From CBDDKZ01 sp965230415 (GTDB lineage Bacteria > Bacteroidota > Bacteroidia > Cytophagales > JAAEPT01): DNA of 64,000 nucleotides. This document shows, piece after piece, positions 44,221 through 54,079 of the stretch (position 1 is the first letter of the stretch; the number at the start of each line of letters is the position of its first letter). Below the pieces are notes generated by a model. The model was not told the origin of the DNA. It did not search any database and worked only from the letters and a program-made list of their open reading frames with translations. The position numbers and the translations under genes are program-made. The stretch is from contig CBDDKZ010000005.1 of assembly GCA_965230415.1 (NCBI GenBank), positions 2,232,001-2,296,000 on the forward strand. Direction: 5' to 3'.

Positions 44221-45415
44221 TCGCTCTAAAGTAGCTTTTCCCATCAATTAAATGGGTGATTTTACTCACCTGTATCTCTTTCGAAAAGTACAATTCTGCA
44301 GTATTTCTGGCGTTTCGTTGAAATTCTATTAGTCGCGTAGGCTCCTGTAGAAAAGGCGTAATCTGATGGTAAAAGTCATTAGTGTTTTGTGGGTCAGCAT
44401 AAATACCACATCGCTTTTCTTCGATTAGTGTTCGTAACCAGCCATTAAAATTTACAATTTGCAATTTGCCGGCAGCCAAACCATCAAAGAATTTATTCGG
44501 GCTACTGGTTTCCAGGCACGCCGCATTTCTGTAAGAGGTGAATACTGCATCCGTAATATTCATTATTTCTTTAATCTGATCTTTATTTGCAAATGGAATA
44601 AAAACGAAATTTTTCAATTCCATATTGGAAGCACGTTTCTTTATTTGGCTAATGCGGTTACCATCTCCTACGATCATAAACTTCAGTTGGTATAAGCCTT
44701 TTCGCTGCGCTATTTCGGCCATGTAGAGGAGGTGATCCAGACCGTTAACCCATCCTACTGCTCCGATGTAAGATATTACAAAATTATTTTTGACATGATA
44801 TTTTTCCTGAAGACGTATTTTTTTGTGCTCCATCTGGAAGAAATTCACATCGGCAATATTAGATACAATACTAATTTTACCAGGGCTGATTATCTTTTCT
44901 ATATAATCCCGCATCCCTGGTGATAGAGCTATAATCTTATCTGCGTGTGTGTAAATATCTGCTTCAAGTTCACGAAGGCTTTGCTGTAATTTTTTGTTTC
45001 TGATGAAGCCTAGTTGAATCGGGATTTCCGGCCACAAGTCACGAACTTCAAAATAATAGTTCAAATTGCGGTAACGGTGCAATTTTAAGGCAACCCACCC
45101 TGTACTCAAAGGGGTGGAAGAAGCATATACTAAATCGATATGCTCCATTTTCGAAATATGTTTGTAAGCTTTTCGTGCAAACTTATAAAAAGCATAGATA
45201 CGTCGCCATTTACTCATATTGGTGTTATAGCGCACAGGTAAATAGTGTACTTCAACACCATCGATAAATTTTATTTCAAAATGGGGTTTATTGTGACTCG
45301 TAACCATTACCACCTGATGTCCCTGGTCTATCATACCGGTAGACACATGATAAGAGCGGATAGCACCACCTTGCTGAGGTGTTTTGAAATACTGATGGAT
45401 GTATACTATTTTCAA
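44189..45415 (-). CDS. WbuB-like GT4 glycosyltransferase
   Basis: The 408-residue protein begins MKIVYIHQYFKTPQQGGAIR, the usual WbuB-type start, and includes YFEVRDLWPEIPIQLG, FVISYIGAVGWVNGLDHLL and SSPNKFFDGLAAGKLQIV with donor-site residues. The start codon is TTG, three bases after the asparagine synthase stop; the family alignment supports it and there is no ATG nearby. It probably transfers an N-acetylamino sugar. It is co-transcribed with the asparagine synthase. Confidence 0.92.
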   Translation of the reverse strand: MKIVYIHQYFKTPQQGGAIRSYHVSTGMIDQGHQVVMVTSHNKPHFEIKFIDGVEVHYLPVRYNTNMSKWRRIYAFYKFARKAYKHISKMEHIDLVYASSTPLSTGWVALKLHRYRNLNYYFEVRDLWPEIPIQLGFIRNKKLQQSLRELEADIYTHADKIIALSPGMRDYIEKIISPGKISIVSNIADVNFFQMEHKKIRLQEKYHVKNNFVISYIGAVGWVNGLDHLLYMAEIAQRKGLYQLKFMIVGDGNRISQIKKRASNMELKNFVFIPFANKDQIKEIMNITDAVFTSYRNAACLETSSPNKFFDGLAAGKLQIVNFNGWLRTLIEEKRCGIYADPQNTNDFYHQITPFLQEPTRLIEFQRNARNTAELYFSKEIQVSKITHLIDGKSYFRATTEAVYTPTA

Positions 45416-45418
45416 ACT

Positions 45419-47230
45419 TTAGAACTTTTTGTCCAGCCATTTAGCCAGGAGCACGAGTGACCAAATTTCTTGCGAATAATCAACTTTCCCGCTTTTGTAA
45501 ACGGAAAAAACATGATTTATTGTGTCAGGGTTAACTAAGGTAGACAGTGTGTCAACAGATTGCGTCCTGAATTTACAAAATAAATCGCTATTTTTCAGTA
45601 ACCATTGTCTAAAAGGTATACCAAATCCCATTTTTTTTCTTGCACTAACATCCTCACAGTTCAGTGCATTCAACAATTTTTTTAAAACGATTTTAGGCTC
45701 TTTATGTTCTAAAATAGTCCGATCTAAGTGCTTACCGAAGTTTACTATGCGTTTGTCCAAATAAGGTACCCTTAATTCCAGGCTGTTGTGCATAGTCATT
45801 CGATCGCTTAACATGAGTATATCATTTATCAGATAGTTGTTTCGATCAAAGTCCAGCGCATCTTTGAAGCTTGTGATCTTATTTGCGACTTCTCGTGGTG
45901 TCATAGAACCCTTTGGAAATTGAGTAGACACAAAGTTCAGGTATGTTTGGGTTTTATCATTATCCATACTTCGTAATAATCGATCCCAGGTTTGTGGGAT
46001 CACTTTGGTGGTTTTGTCAATAGATCGATGCAATACTTTTAGTGGTGGTAAAAGCCAAGATCTCTTATGGATGTTTTTCAGGTAAAAATTATACGCCTGG
46101 TGGCGTCGGTAACCACCGAATAGTTCATCGGCGCCGGCGCCCGACAACACATATTTAACGTTCGTTGATGCCCTCGCGCTGAGCAAATAGGTTGGAAGCA
46201 GCGCCCAATCCGCTATTGGTTGATCTAAAAGACCTGCAATAAGGTCTATATCCTGCAAAACATCTTGGTTCAGCGACACCGACTCATGTTGACATGCAAA
46301 ACGTTGAGCAATCTTATCGGCATAAAATCCATCTTCAAAATCAGGATCTTCAATTTTTATACTAAATGTCCGAACCGGTTTATTAGTTAATTGTGCAAGG
46401 CCCGCAACCATTAAACTGGAATCAACACCTCCACTCAAATACACCCCAAAGTTACTCTCACCTTTTGTCTGATCGTTTAAGACATTCAGAAATAGTTCTT
46501 TAAATTGTTCCGTGGCAGCATTTAAATCGTTGCTATTTTCAAGGTGCGTGTCTGGCTCTTTATTGTGCCATTGTTTTTTGTTTTCTCCTCGTTCCAAATA
46601 CATGGTAGTACCAGGCTCCAATTCAAAAACTTGCTCAAAAAACGTATGAGGGCGCATTACATATTTAAAACGTAAATAATCCTCAATGGCCATCAAATTA
46701 AGTTGCCTGGGAATAAGTCCTGTTGACCAAAACGCATCTATCTCTGAAGTTGCTACGAAGTAGGTATCGTTGTCGAAATAATAAAAAGGACGTGCACCAC
46801 TGCTATCTCTCAACAGATGTATATTTCCGTTACTTGTTTCAATAATGGCCAATGAGTATATTCCATTAAGTTTATGCAGTGCTGCTATTCCTTTTTCTTC
46901 TGCCAAGGCCCCAATCAAAGCTATATCAGAGGGAGGAAATGAGCTATTGGATAGCTTGAGTTCTTTTTTGAGCTCCGCATCATAATATATTTCGCCATTT
47001 AACAATATGATGTATTTCTTATTGGGGCTATAAATAAGCTGATCCAGCGGGGTGCTTAAATCACGTATTTTGAGTTGGGTATTGCCTAAAAAGAGATTGA
47101 AATCAGGAAAGCATAATTGTGTGTGCCATTCGTCGTCCGGCCCCCGGTGTTTGAGGCAAGTATTCATGGCTTGTATATGATGTATTGAACATTGCTTTTT
47201 TTTGTCTATCAATATGCTGATTCCACACAT
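45419..47230 (-). CDS. asnB: Glutamine-hydrolysing asparagine synthase family protein
   Basis: The 603-residue protein starts MCGISILI, with Cys2 the glutaminase nucleophile, followed by KHRGPDDEW. The synthetase half has YLSGGVDSSLMVAGL (about 262-276), the ATP-pyrophosphatase loop, and SGAGADELFGGYRRH. Such enzymes either make asparagine or, in glycan loci, amidate uronic-acid sugars (WbpS-like). Its operon with a glycosyltransferase favours the second role here, but that is inference. Confidence 0.94.
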   Translation of the reverse strand: MCGISILIDKKKQCSIHHIQAMNTCLKHRGPDDEWHTQLCFPDFNLFLGNTQLKIRDLSTPLDQLIYSPNKKYIILLNGEIYYDAELKKELKLSNSSFPPSDIALIGALAEEKGIAALHKLNGIYSLAIIETSNGNIHLLRDSSGARPFYYFDNDTYFVATSEIDAFWSTGLIPRQLNLMAIEDYLRFKYVMRPHTFFEQVFELEPGTTMYLERGENKKQWHNKEPDTHLENSNDLNAATEQFKELFLNVLNDQTKGESNFGVYLSGGVDSSLMVAGLAQLTNKPVRTFSIKIEDPDFEDGFYADKIAQRFACQHESVSLNQDVLQDIDLIAGLLDQPIADWALLPTYLLSARASTNVKYVLSGAGADELFGGYRRHQAYNFYLKNIHKRSWLLPPLKVLHRSIDKTTKVIPQTWDRLLRSMDNDKTQTYLNFVSTQFPKGSMTPREVANKITSFKDALDFDRNNYLINDILMLSDRMTMHNSLELRVPYLDKRIVNFGKHLDRTILEHKEPKIVLKKLLNALNCEDVSARKKMGFGIPFRQWLLKNSDLFCKFRTQSVDTLSTLVNPDTINHVFSVYKSGKVDYSQEIWSLVLLAKWLDKKF

Positions 47231-47307
47231 ATGCCCCAGTTAGGTTAGCCGTGTAACAATTTTAGTGAAGATAATTCATTATTTAACGTAATAAGCCAAA
47301 ACTTTAT

Positions 47308-47315
47308 TAGTTTTG
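47308..47315 (+). promoter_or_regulatory. Possible -7 promoter element for rsmI
   Basis: TAGTTTTG fits the Bacteroidota -7 consensus and ends five bases before the rsmI ATG, which would give an almost leaderless transcript. The short distance makes this a moderate call. Confidence 0.4.
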
Positions 47316-47320
47316 ACTTT

Positions 47321-48037
47321 ATGTCTATTGATGCTACAGCACTTTACCTCATACCCACTCCAATAGGGAACTTAGAAGATATCACACTTCGGGCTTTACG
47401 TTTGTTGAAAGAAGTGGACCTAGTGCTCGCCGAGGATACAAGAACTTCGGGTAAGCTCATGAAACATTATCAGATAACTACACCACTTAAGAGTTATCAT
47501 GCACATAACGAACATAAAGTAGTGGATCACCTGGTCGATGAAATGCTTCAGGGAAAAAAAATAGCGCTTATCACCGATGCAGGTACTCCGGCGATATCTG
47601 ACCCCGGCTTTTTGATTTGCAGGGCCTGTTTTCAAAAAGGAGTACAATTTGAATGCTTGCCAGGGGCAACAGCATTCGTTCCTGCCCTTGTAAAGTCTGG
47701 CTTTCCCAGCGACAGGTTTGTTTTTGAAGGATTTCTCCCACATAAAAAAGGCCGAAAGAGTAGGATGGAGCGTTTTATTGACGAAGAACGTTCTGTTATT
47801 TTTTACGAGTCTCCTTTTCGTCTTGTTAAGCTATTAGAGCAATTCAAAGAAGTGTATGGTGCGCACCGACTGGTATCTGTATCGCGCGAGCTAACCAAGA
47901 TCCATGAAGAGACCATTACCGGTACAATCGACTCGGTATTGCAGTATTATCAAACCAGGACGGTGAAAGGCGAGATCGTAGTTGTTTTGGCCGGTTCCAA
48001 TTATAATCCGGACGAAAGCCAGGGAGACTTTAATTAA
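47321..48037 (+). CDS. rsmI: 16S rRNA (cytidine(1402)-2'-O)-methyltransferase RsmI
   Basis: The 238-residue protein has the RsmI marks LYLIPTPIGNLEDITLRAL (8-26), VLAEDTRTSGKLMKHY, LITDAGTPAISDPG and a C-terminal REITKIHEE-like SRELTKIHEE. The enzyme methylates the ribose of C1402 in the decoding centre of 16S rRNA, together with RsmH, which is not here. The length matches bacterial RsmI. It leads a short run with an inositol-phosphatase family gene. Confidence 0.97.
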   Translation: MSIDATALYLIPTPIGNLEDITLRALRLLKEVDLVLAEDTRTSGKLMKHYQITTPLKSYHAHNEHKVVDHLVDEMLQGKKIALITDAGTPAISDPGFLICRACFQKGVQFECLPGATAFVPALVKSGFPSDRFVFEGFLPHKKGRKSRMERFIDEERSVIFYESPFRLVKLLEQFKEVYGAHRLVSVSRELTKIHEETITGTIDSVLQYYQTRTVKGEIVVVLAGSNYNPDESQGDFN

Positions 48038-48099
48038 ATTACACTTTCCCTTTGATAATTACATGGCCGGTGTTTGTTTTGCACTCAAACAACATTGCA

Positions 48100-48897
48100 A
48101 TGAACTACGAGGAAATCTGTCAGAAACTGCAGCAGATCTGCATCAAAACCGGCGACTTTATTTACAACGAAGGATTGTCTTTCGATACTTCAAAAATCGA
48201 ATATAAAGGGTTTAATGACTTGGTTTCTTATGTCGATAAAGAAGCTCAGTCACAATTAATGGCGGAGCTAAAAGCACTGCTTCCCGAAGCGGGGTTTATT
48301 GCAGAAGAAGGACATGTGAAAGAGAATGTCGAAGGCCTGCACTGGATTATTGATCCATTAGATGGTACAACCAATTTTTTGCATCAGCTTCCTGTATTTT
48401 CGGTAAGTGTTGCCCTTGCCGATAGTAGTGATTTAGTAGTTGCCTGTGTTTATGAAGCCAATAGGAAAGAATGCTTTTCTGCCATAAAAGGTAAAGGAGC
48501 CTTTTGTAATAACCAGCCTATCAAGGTGTCTGCTGTCGACGAACTTTCAAAATCGCTCATAGCTACAGGTTTTCCTTATTACGAATTTGGTAAGACCGAT
48601 CAATACCTGGCTATTTTAAAAACCTTCATGCAAAAAACGCACGGTCTTCGGCGTTTGGGAAGTGCCGCAGTAGATTTAGCATATGTTGCATGTGGCCGTT
48701 TTGAAGCATTTTATGAGTACAATTTGCAACCATGGGATGTTGCAGCTGGCTACCTTTTGGTGCAAGAGGCCGGTGGTATTATCAGTGATTTTGACGGGAA
48801 TAATAAGTTACCTTTAGGCGCTGAAACAGTAGCTTCATGCGCTGTTCATGCACAAGTTGTAGAAGTAATCAGTGGGCACTGGAGCAAGAAAAAGTAA
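48100..48897 (+). CDS. Inositol monophosphatase family protein
   Basis: The 265-residue protein has the Mg2+-binding motifs FIAEEGH (Glu70), WIIDPLDGTTNFLH (Asp85, Asp88) and LQPWDVAAGYLLVQEAGG near the C terminus. It hydrolyses a sugar or inositol phosphate; SuhB-like or 3'(2')-phosphatase (CysQ-like) roles are both possible. The latter would matter for PAP recycling with the sulfotransferases, but the sequence reads more like SuhB. I chose the ATG at 48100 over a TTG 16 codons upstream. Confidence 0.95.
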   Translation: MNYEEICQKLQQICIKTGDFIYNEGLSFDTSKIEYKGFNDLVSYVDKEAQSQLMAELKALLPEAGFIAEEGHVKENVEGLHWIIDPLDGTTNFLHQLPVFSVSVALADSSDLVVACVYEANRKECFSAIKGKGAFCNNQPIKVSAVDELSKSLIATGFPYYEFGKTDQYLAILKTFMQKTHGLRRLGSAAVDLAYVACGRFEAFYEYNLQPWDVAAGYLLVQEAGGIISDFDGNNKLPLGAETVASCAVHAQVVEVISGHWSKKK

Positions 48898-49040
48898 TCC
48901 TGAGTCACAAATTGGCATTTTTAGGCTATATTAATAAGATACTTTTAATCTTTACTTATAAGGAAAGCCCCGAGTTCTTATGAATAAAAGTCAATGTAGG
49001 AATAGTGCAATGTGCGGTGTTCATCATCAGGTTATAGATG

Positions 49041-49076
49041 AAAAAAAACACCCTCCCATTTATTATGAGAAGGTGT
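49041..49076 (-). terminator. Rho-independent terminator
   Basis: On the minus strand ACACCTTCTCA pairs with the arm ending GGGTGT (two G-T wobbles) and is followed by a run of eight T. It lies just after the stop of the T9SS lipase-like gene. Confidence 0.85.
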
Positions 49077-49098
49077 CTTTTGTGATGTGCATTGATTC

Positions 49099-51978
49099 TT
49101 AATTGACAATCAATTTTTTGACCGTTTTAGAATGTTGCGTTTCTATGTGTATAAGGTAAGAACCACTATCTAAGTAAGAGATGTCATAATATTCGGCATG
49201 TTCTCCGGCTGATTGATATTTATTTGTCAAAATTGTAGCAACCTTTCCACTTATATCCGTAACCGAAACCTTTATTTGCGAATCTGTTTGCATATGGTAT
49301 TTAATGTTTAAATTCCCATTTGAAGGATTCGGGTATATGGAATTCTGCGAATCTTTAAACTCAGTTGTATATGAATTGCCGGTAATGTTATGATTAGTAT
49401 TGTTTTTGTTGGCAATCACAAAAACTTTACTTTTACTTTGAGTGTTAGCTCCACTAAGTGTAGCATGAATTGAATATTGCCCATCTTTAAGATCAATAAT
49501 ATCAAAATCTGGTCCGTTAAAGCGCCATTCGTCGCCTGCACCTCTCAGTAACCATTCGCAACTAACATGCTTACCCTCTTTAGGAAAGTTTTGTATACTA
49601 AATGAGGTAGTTTCACCATGTTTTTTAATTCCTATTTCGGGACGAGCGACAAAAGGCAGGTTATTTGCCAATTTAGCAGGCTGATTACATGAGCCACTAC
49701 TATTTGCAGTAGTCGCAACAAACGTTGCTCCGGCATTGATCGTTGTACCAACACCCAAGGTTATTGAATTGACTGCTTTTAGGCTTACATCAGCACCAGA
49801 TTCTACTATAAAGTCGCCATTATCAATGATTTTATTATCTTCAGAGATAAAGACACTTCTATTGGTCCAAGCGGTAGGATTAACGTCGTTGCCAGTCACA
49901 ATTATATCATTGGCTTCATAATCACGATTCCAATTAGACTTAACGACACGGTTTTGTAAGTACATTGCTTCGTTCATAATTTCCTGCTCAGCAATAATCA
50001 GGAGCTCATCGTCCTTTGTGGCAACTCCTACATGTGCAGAGTTAAAAGAATCTGAGTAAATGTCATCAAATAAGGTTTGATTATTTGCAATAATGTGTGC
50101 TTTTCTTCGAGTTGTGGCACCATCTTCATCATAATAGAATGCACCATCCGTTCCATTGATTAAATTATCATTAAGCGCCATTCCACTTACAGTAGGGACA
50201 AAGCAAAATTCTTCTCTGTCACTCTCCTCATCGCCGAATTCTATCCCCCCCGGAGCCAGATCCCATGGGATTTGATTGAAAGATCCGGTGGAAGAAATGT
50301 TTAGAACATCGTCCAATTTCGAGCAAAATAAAGGCCACCGGGAATCTATATCAATTTCAGATACTTGGGCAGTTGTATTTATTGGTGAGACCCAAACATT
50401 AACATCAAATCGAAGAGGTGTACAATCATTCCCGATTCTTCTGTCAACAAATTGTTCGCCGATGTCTACTTGTCCGTTAGCATCGTCTGCAGATTGAATG
50501 TCTCTTTCGTTACTTCCATTAATCAGCGCTATGTTTCTCGACGTCTGTGGGAAACCCAGTGAGTTCAAGTAACTTTGGAAGTTCTCGAAATCGGGGTTTG
50601 ATCCATGGGGTGCTCTCCAGTGTTTGACTAACATTTGTCGTGCTGCTGGTGAATCATTAGCCTCGATGGCTTCGATGGCATCACCAGCCTCATTTAAATT
50701 ACCGTCACCACCTATTAGCGGAATTATATTTACCAAAAGTTGTGTGAGTTCCGTATATGACGTTAGATTTAATGCATTATTACCCAGTTGCTGAATCCCT
50801 AATGGCACATTTGCTCCCTTATGTGGAGAATCAAAAGAAATGTATAAACCGGTTTGATGATCGATATTGCTATTTTCCATGCGCCTTAAGGCCACTCTGC
50901 TTATGAGTCCTCCCATACTTTCTCCAATTATGATATTCTCAAAATCCCCTTGTTTGTCTGCGTTAACATCCGTAATGAGGCTGATAAGATCTGTGGCATT
51001 GTCATTCAGAGGGTCATGGTTTCTTAGAAATGTTACCGCGACTAAGTCATATCCTGAACCTGAAAGTTCATTCCAAAATGGAAGATTGGTGTATTTATCA
51101 ACTAAATCTTGAGGTCGTCGCTCCTGTAATGGATCAAAGCCCTCCACTACAATAATTGGTTTATCCAGTACGTTATCACAACCTAAAACAGTCTGGGTAC
51201 GCACACCTGTGGCCGAAGTACGCATAGATTCTTTGCTCACGTTACTCGGTAAAGCAATATTTAATTTACTGAAAGATAACAAACTACCACTTTGAGTAAT
51301 TAGTCTGTACCTTATGTTTTTTTCGCCAATAGAACTGTAATTTACAGGTATAATGGAACTGTTTAAATCATACATTACTTCGCCATTACCATTGTCGAAA
51401 TCAATTGCTATACCTTGTACTTCTTGTGGTATGTTACTGAAATAGGTTGAAACATCCAGCACGAAGTTTAAAGTAGTAGTATATACCGTACTCTGTAAAT
51501 GAGACGCAGCAAAAATTTGAACGGTTTCAAATGGTGCATCAGATGCCAATTTTTTAGTCTCAACGTCATAATAGGAGCTCATTGAAGCGGGGTCCAGGTA
51601 ATTGCCTTCGATATTAATAATTCCAACAGGGATCGTGTTGTTCGAACGATAATTTATATTTTCTGTATCCCAAAATGAGGACATATTGGCTAATGAAGGG
51701 CCTTCTCCGATATACGCTTGTTGGAGTCTGTTATATAGTATTTGCCAATTTATCGGATTAGTGATGACATAGCTATTAGACCAATCTGCTGATTTAAGTT
51801 TTGAGTTTTCAAAAATCTCCGTATCCATAAAAGTTCTGTTCCATAAATAGTCGGTTGAGAATTTATGACCTTCAAACAAGTTGAAGTATTCTTTGAGAGA
51901 TTCGTCATAATTTGTTTGTGCTTTGGCAACATAAGTGCCCGTTGCCAAAAAGAATAATATTATTTTTAACCATTTCAT
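49099..51978 (-). CDS. T9SS-secreted alpha/beta-hydrolase (lipase/esterase-like)
   Basis: The 959-residue protein has a signal peptide (MKWLKIILFFLATGTYVAKA). About residue 270 onward is an alpha/beta-hydrolase: KPIIVVEGFDPLQERRP, then IIIGESMGGLISRVALRRM with the GxSxG nucleophile (Ser about 351). A long beta-rich region follows, and a T9SS type A sorting domain starting IYPNPSNGNLNI ends it. PGAP1-like or triacylglycerol-lipase-like enzymes have such layouts. It is probably exported and hydrolyses a lipid or ester; the substrate is unknown. The terminator at 49041 follows. Confidence 0.92.
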   Translation of the reverse strand: MKWLKIILFFLATGTYVAKAQTNYDESLKEYFNLFEGHKFSTDYLWNRTFMDTEIFENSKLKSADWSNSYVITNPINWQILYNRLQQAYIGEGPSLANMSSFWDTENINYRSNNTIPVGIINIEGNYLDPASMSSYYDVETKKLASDAPFETVQIFAASHLQSTVYTTTLNFVLDVSTYFSNIPQEVQGIAIDFDNGNGEVMYDLNSSIIPVNYSSIGEKNIRYRLITQSGSLLSFSKLNIALPSNVSKESMRTSATGVRTQTVLGCDNVLDKPIIVVEGFDPLQERRPQDLVDKYTNLPFWNELSGSGYDLVAVTFLRNHDPLNDNATDLISLITDVNADKQGDFENIIIGESMGGLISRVALRRMENSNIDHQTGLYISFDSPHKGANVPLGIQQLGNNALNLTSYTELTQLLVNIIPLIGGDGNLNEAGDAIEAIEANDSPAARQMLVKHWRAPHGSNPDFENFQSYLNSLGFPQTSRNIALINGSNERDIQSADDANGQVDIGEQFVDRRIGNDCTPLRFDVNVWVSPINTTAQVSEIDIDSRWPLFCSKLDDVLNISSTGSFNQIPWDLAPGGIEFGDEESDREEFCFVPTVSGMALNDNLINGTDGAFYYDEDGATTRRKAHIIANNQTLFDDIYSDSFNSAHVGVATKDDELLIIAEQEIMNEAMYLQNRVVKSNWNRDYEANDIIVTGNDVNPTAWTNRSVFISEDNKIIDNGDFIVESGADVSLKAVNSITLGVGTTINAGATFVATTANSSGSCNQPAKLANNLPFVARPEIGIKKHGETTSFSIQNFPKEGKHVSCEWLLRGAGDEWRFNGPDFDIIDLKDGQYSIHATLSGANTQSKSKVFVIANKNNTNHNITGNSYTTEFKDSQNSIYPNPSNGNLNIKYHMQTDSQIKVSVTDISGKVATILTNKYQSAGEHAEYYDISYLDSGSYLIHIETQHSKTVKKLIVN

Positions 51979-52069
51979 AGTTTAATATCATTTTACGCCA
52001 TTTATGTAGAAGTTAATTAAGTAGTAAATTCCTTTTACAGCAATGGCAAAATTTGTGAAAATCTGATAA

Positions 52070-52867
52070 TTAATGTTGTTTCAATTGCTTCAATTCCTCT
52101 TGCATTTGAGTCATCTGATCGCTTAGTACCTTTAGTTGTTCATTTTGTTTGTTCAACTCAGCAATTCTTTTTTCCTGTGCTATGGTATACAGTGTTAATT
52201 CTTCAATTTTTTCCAATAATTTAGCCTGCATTTGCCCCATGTTCATACCGTTGTCAGCGACCTGCTTAGCAGAAGGTATTTCAGGAAGGTGTCCATTTTC
52301 GTCGATATAATTTTCAACCTCGTTTAAAGTCCTTAAATGGTAGTTTTCTTCAAAAACGTAATCAGGTAAAACGTCCATATCTATGCGCACTTCTGTAGCA
52401 TGGATGAGTCCATTAACAGTTAATTCTGAATCTGGATTGTTGGTGTTTATACCTACTTTTTCATGAAAGAGGGTTGCTGTTTTAAAATAGGTGTTGCCAG
52501 TGGAACGACTAATTTGAAACGCATCAGTATCTACAGATTGATTTGAAGGTATATTGGTGACGCCCAGTGACATGTAATTGTCTTTACTGTTATATTTTAA
52601 ATAGGCACCACGATTAACACTTCCTTCTCTTATGCGGAGGCCTGCGCTATTCTCAATGTTGTCTGTGCCCTCCAATAAAATAGTAGAAGTCTCATTCGTT
52701 GCTGTAGATTTAATATGTAATTTTTCATTGGGATAGCTAGTGTGTATACCAATGTTTTCGGAGCCATTTAAAACAGTTCCAACATTTCCGTTAGGTACTG
52801 TAATTCTTTGAGCAACGCCTATAGAAGTTGTTGCAATACAGATAAAGGTTAAAAGATTTTTTTTCAT
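52070..52867 (-). CDS. Secreted fibre-like protein with C-terminal coiled coil
   Basis: The 265-residue protein has a signal peptide (about 1-19), then beta-repeat modules of the type found in phage tail-fibre-like proteins (VGINTNNPDSELTVNGLIHATEVRI). PDYVFEENYHLRTLNEVENY and GHLPEIPSAKQVADNG follow, a pairing common in Bacteroidota proteins of this kind. A heptad-rich coiled coil (about 205-262) ends it. It is probably a trimer. No autoprotease residues are obvious. Function unknown. Confidence 0.82.
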   Translation of the reverse strand: MKKNLLTFICIATTSIGVAQRITVPNGNVGTVLNGSENIGIHTSYPNEKLHIKSTATNETSTILLEGTDNIENSAGLRIREGSVNRGAYLKYNSKDNYMSLGVTNIPSNQSVDTDAFQISRSTGNTYFKTATLFHEKVGINTNNPDSELTVNGLIHATEVRIDMDVLPDYVFEENYHLRTLNEVENYIDENGHLPEIPSAKQVADNGMNMGQMQAKLLEKIEELTLYTIAQEKRIAELNKQNEQLKVLSDQMTQMQEELKQLKQH

Positions 52868-53092
52868 AATAATGTTTATTTAAAAAGTAATAATTTATAA
52901 GAATAATAATTGCAATATGAATATACAGGAGCCTGAATGAACGTTACTTCAAAGCTCATTTTTTGTATCAAAAATTGTTAAAAGTTTATAGCGATGTATG
53001 AAGAAGGCGTATCAATAATATTTTTGATTATTACTGAAAAATAGGGGTGGGTGTATGTTACTGAAGGTGACTGATTAATAGTTTGTGATGAG

Positions 53093-54079
53093 CTACTCAG
53101 CTATCACATTGTGATAGCTGCTTGCATAACCTCCCCATATTCCCAGTCCCCCTTCAATATTCGAATTGATGATGGTAGGTCTTCCAAACGGGTTTCCTGT
53201 TTGTCCGCGGTCAAACTCAAGTGTATTCCAAAATTCGAAGAAATCTTCATCAATCACACTCCAGCGTACCCTTACGGTGTCGCCTTTCAAAAAGTAGGGA
53301 TAATTATCAAAGTCATCGGGAGGTACATTGGGATTATGTCCTCTTTCGAGCGGAAACTGGAAGGTCTCACCATCTAAATTGATGATGGAATGGTCATCTA
53401 GTACCGAATTAAACAACGGCGGGTAGAAGGGTTCCTGATTTCGCTGACTTAAATACCTAACATGATTCTCTTCGTCCGGAATGTCTGTAAACTGTCCATT
53501 TAATACTACCATGGAATCGTTTTCTGGTTCAGGATGTGGCGTAAACCAAAGTGAATCCAGTGGAAGAGGAAACAGAATTGATGTGGAGGCTTTTAGTTGT
53601 TGACCATCGGGAGTAGTAATCGCTAAATGGTAGTCAGTGCTTACTTCACCAATTAAATTGGGGCTAAAGTACAGGTAAATAGTCACTTCACGTGCAACAT
53701 CCAACAATTCATTGATCTCATTGTTGGTGATCACAATACCAAGGGAGTCTTCTATCAGATCGACCAGTGCCAACAAGCTGTCTGAATTGAATTCCTGCAA
53801 TGTGTCTGTTATTTCATTATGCGTAACTGTAACTAGGGCATCATGTACAAAGGCAGATTCAATTTGTTCAAAGTTGGCTTCCGAAAAATAAGGAACAGTA
53901 TTGGTGAGCATCACAAATGCGGGAACGTTTTGTTCAATATAACCTTCTACCACGTATTGTGATGGAACTGTGGGAAGGTCTAATTCCACTTCTGTTTCGC
54001 AGGAATAGTTGGTCATGCCAATTAGCGCTAATGCAGCAATTAATAGTAGCGGGCGATATGTTGTTGATTTTAATTTCAA
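53093..54079 (-). CDS. DUF4249 family lipoprotein
   Basis: The 328-residue lipoprotein has a signal ending MTNYSC, with Cys27 the lipidation site, followed by ETEVELDLPTVPSQYVVEGYIE, the typical DUF4249 opening. These proteins are found beside TonB receptors and may act as outer-membrane partners. The start is a TTG whose last two bases begin the stop of the receptor gene (TTGA overlap), which suggests coupled translation; no ATG lies before the lipobox except one inside it. Confidence 0.88.
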   Translation of the reverse strand: MKLKSTTYRPLLLIAALALIGMTNYSCETEVELDLPTVPSQYVVEGYIEQNVPAFVMLTNTVPYFSEANFEQIESAFVHDALVTVTHNEITDTLQEFNSDSLLALVDLIEDSLGIVITNNEINELLDVAREVTIYLYFSPNLIGEVSTDYHLAITTPDGQQLKASTSILFPLPLDSLWFTPHPEPENDSMVVLNGQFTDIPDEENHVRYLSQRNQEPFYPPLFNSVLDDHSIINLDGETFQFPLERGHNPNVPPDDFDNYPYFLKGDTVRVRWSVIDEDFFEFWNTLEFDRGQTGNPFGRPTIINSNIEGGLGIWGGYASSYHNVIAE

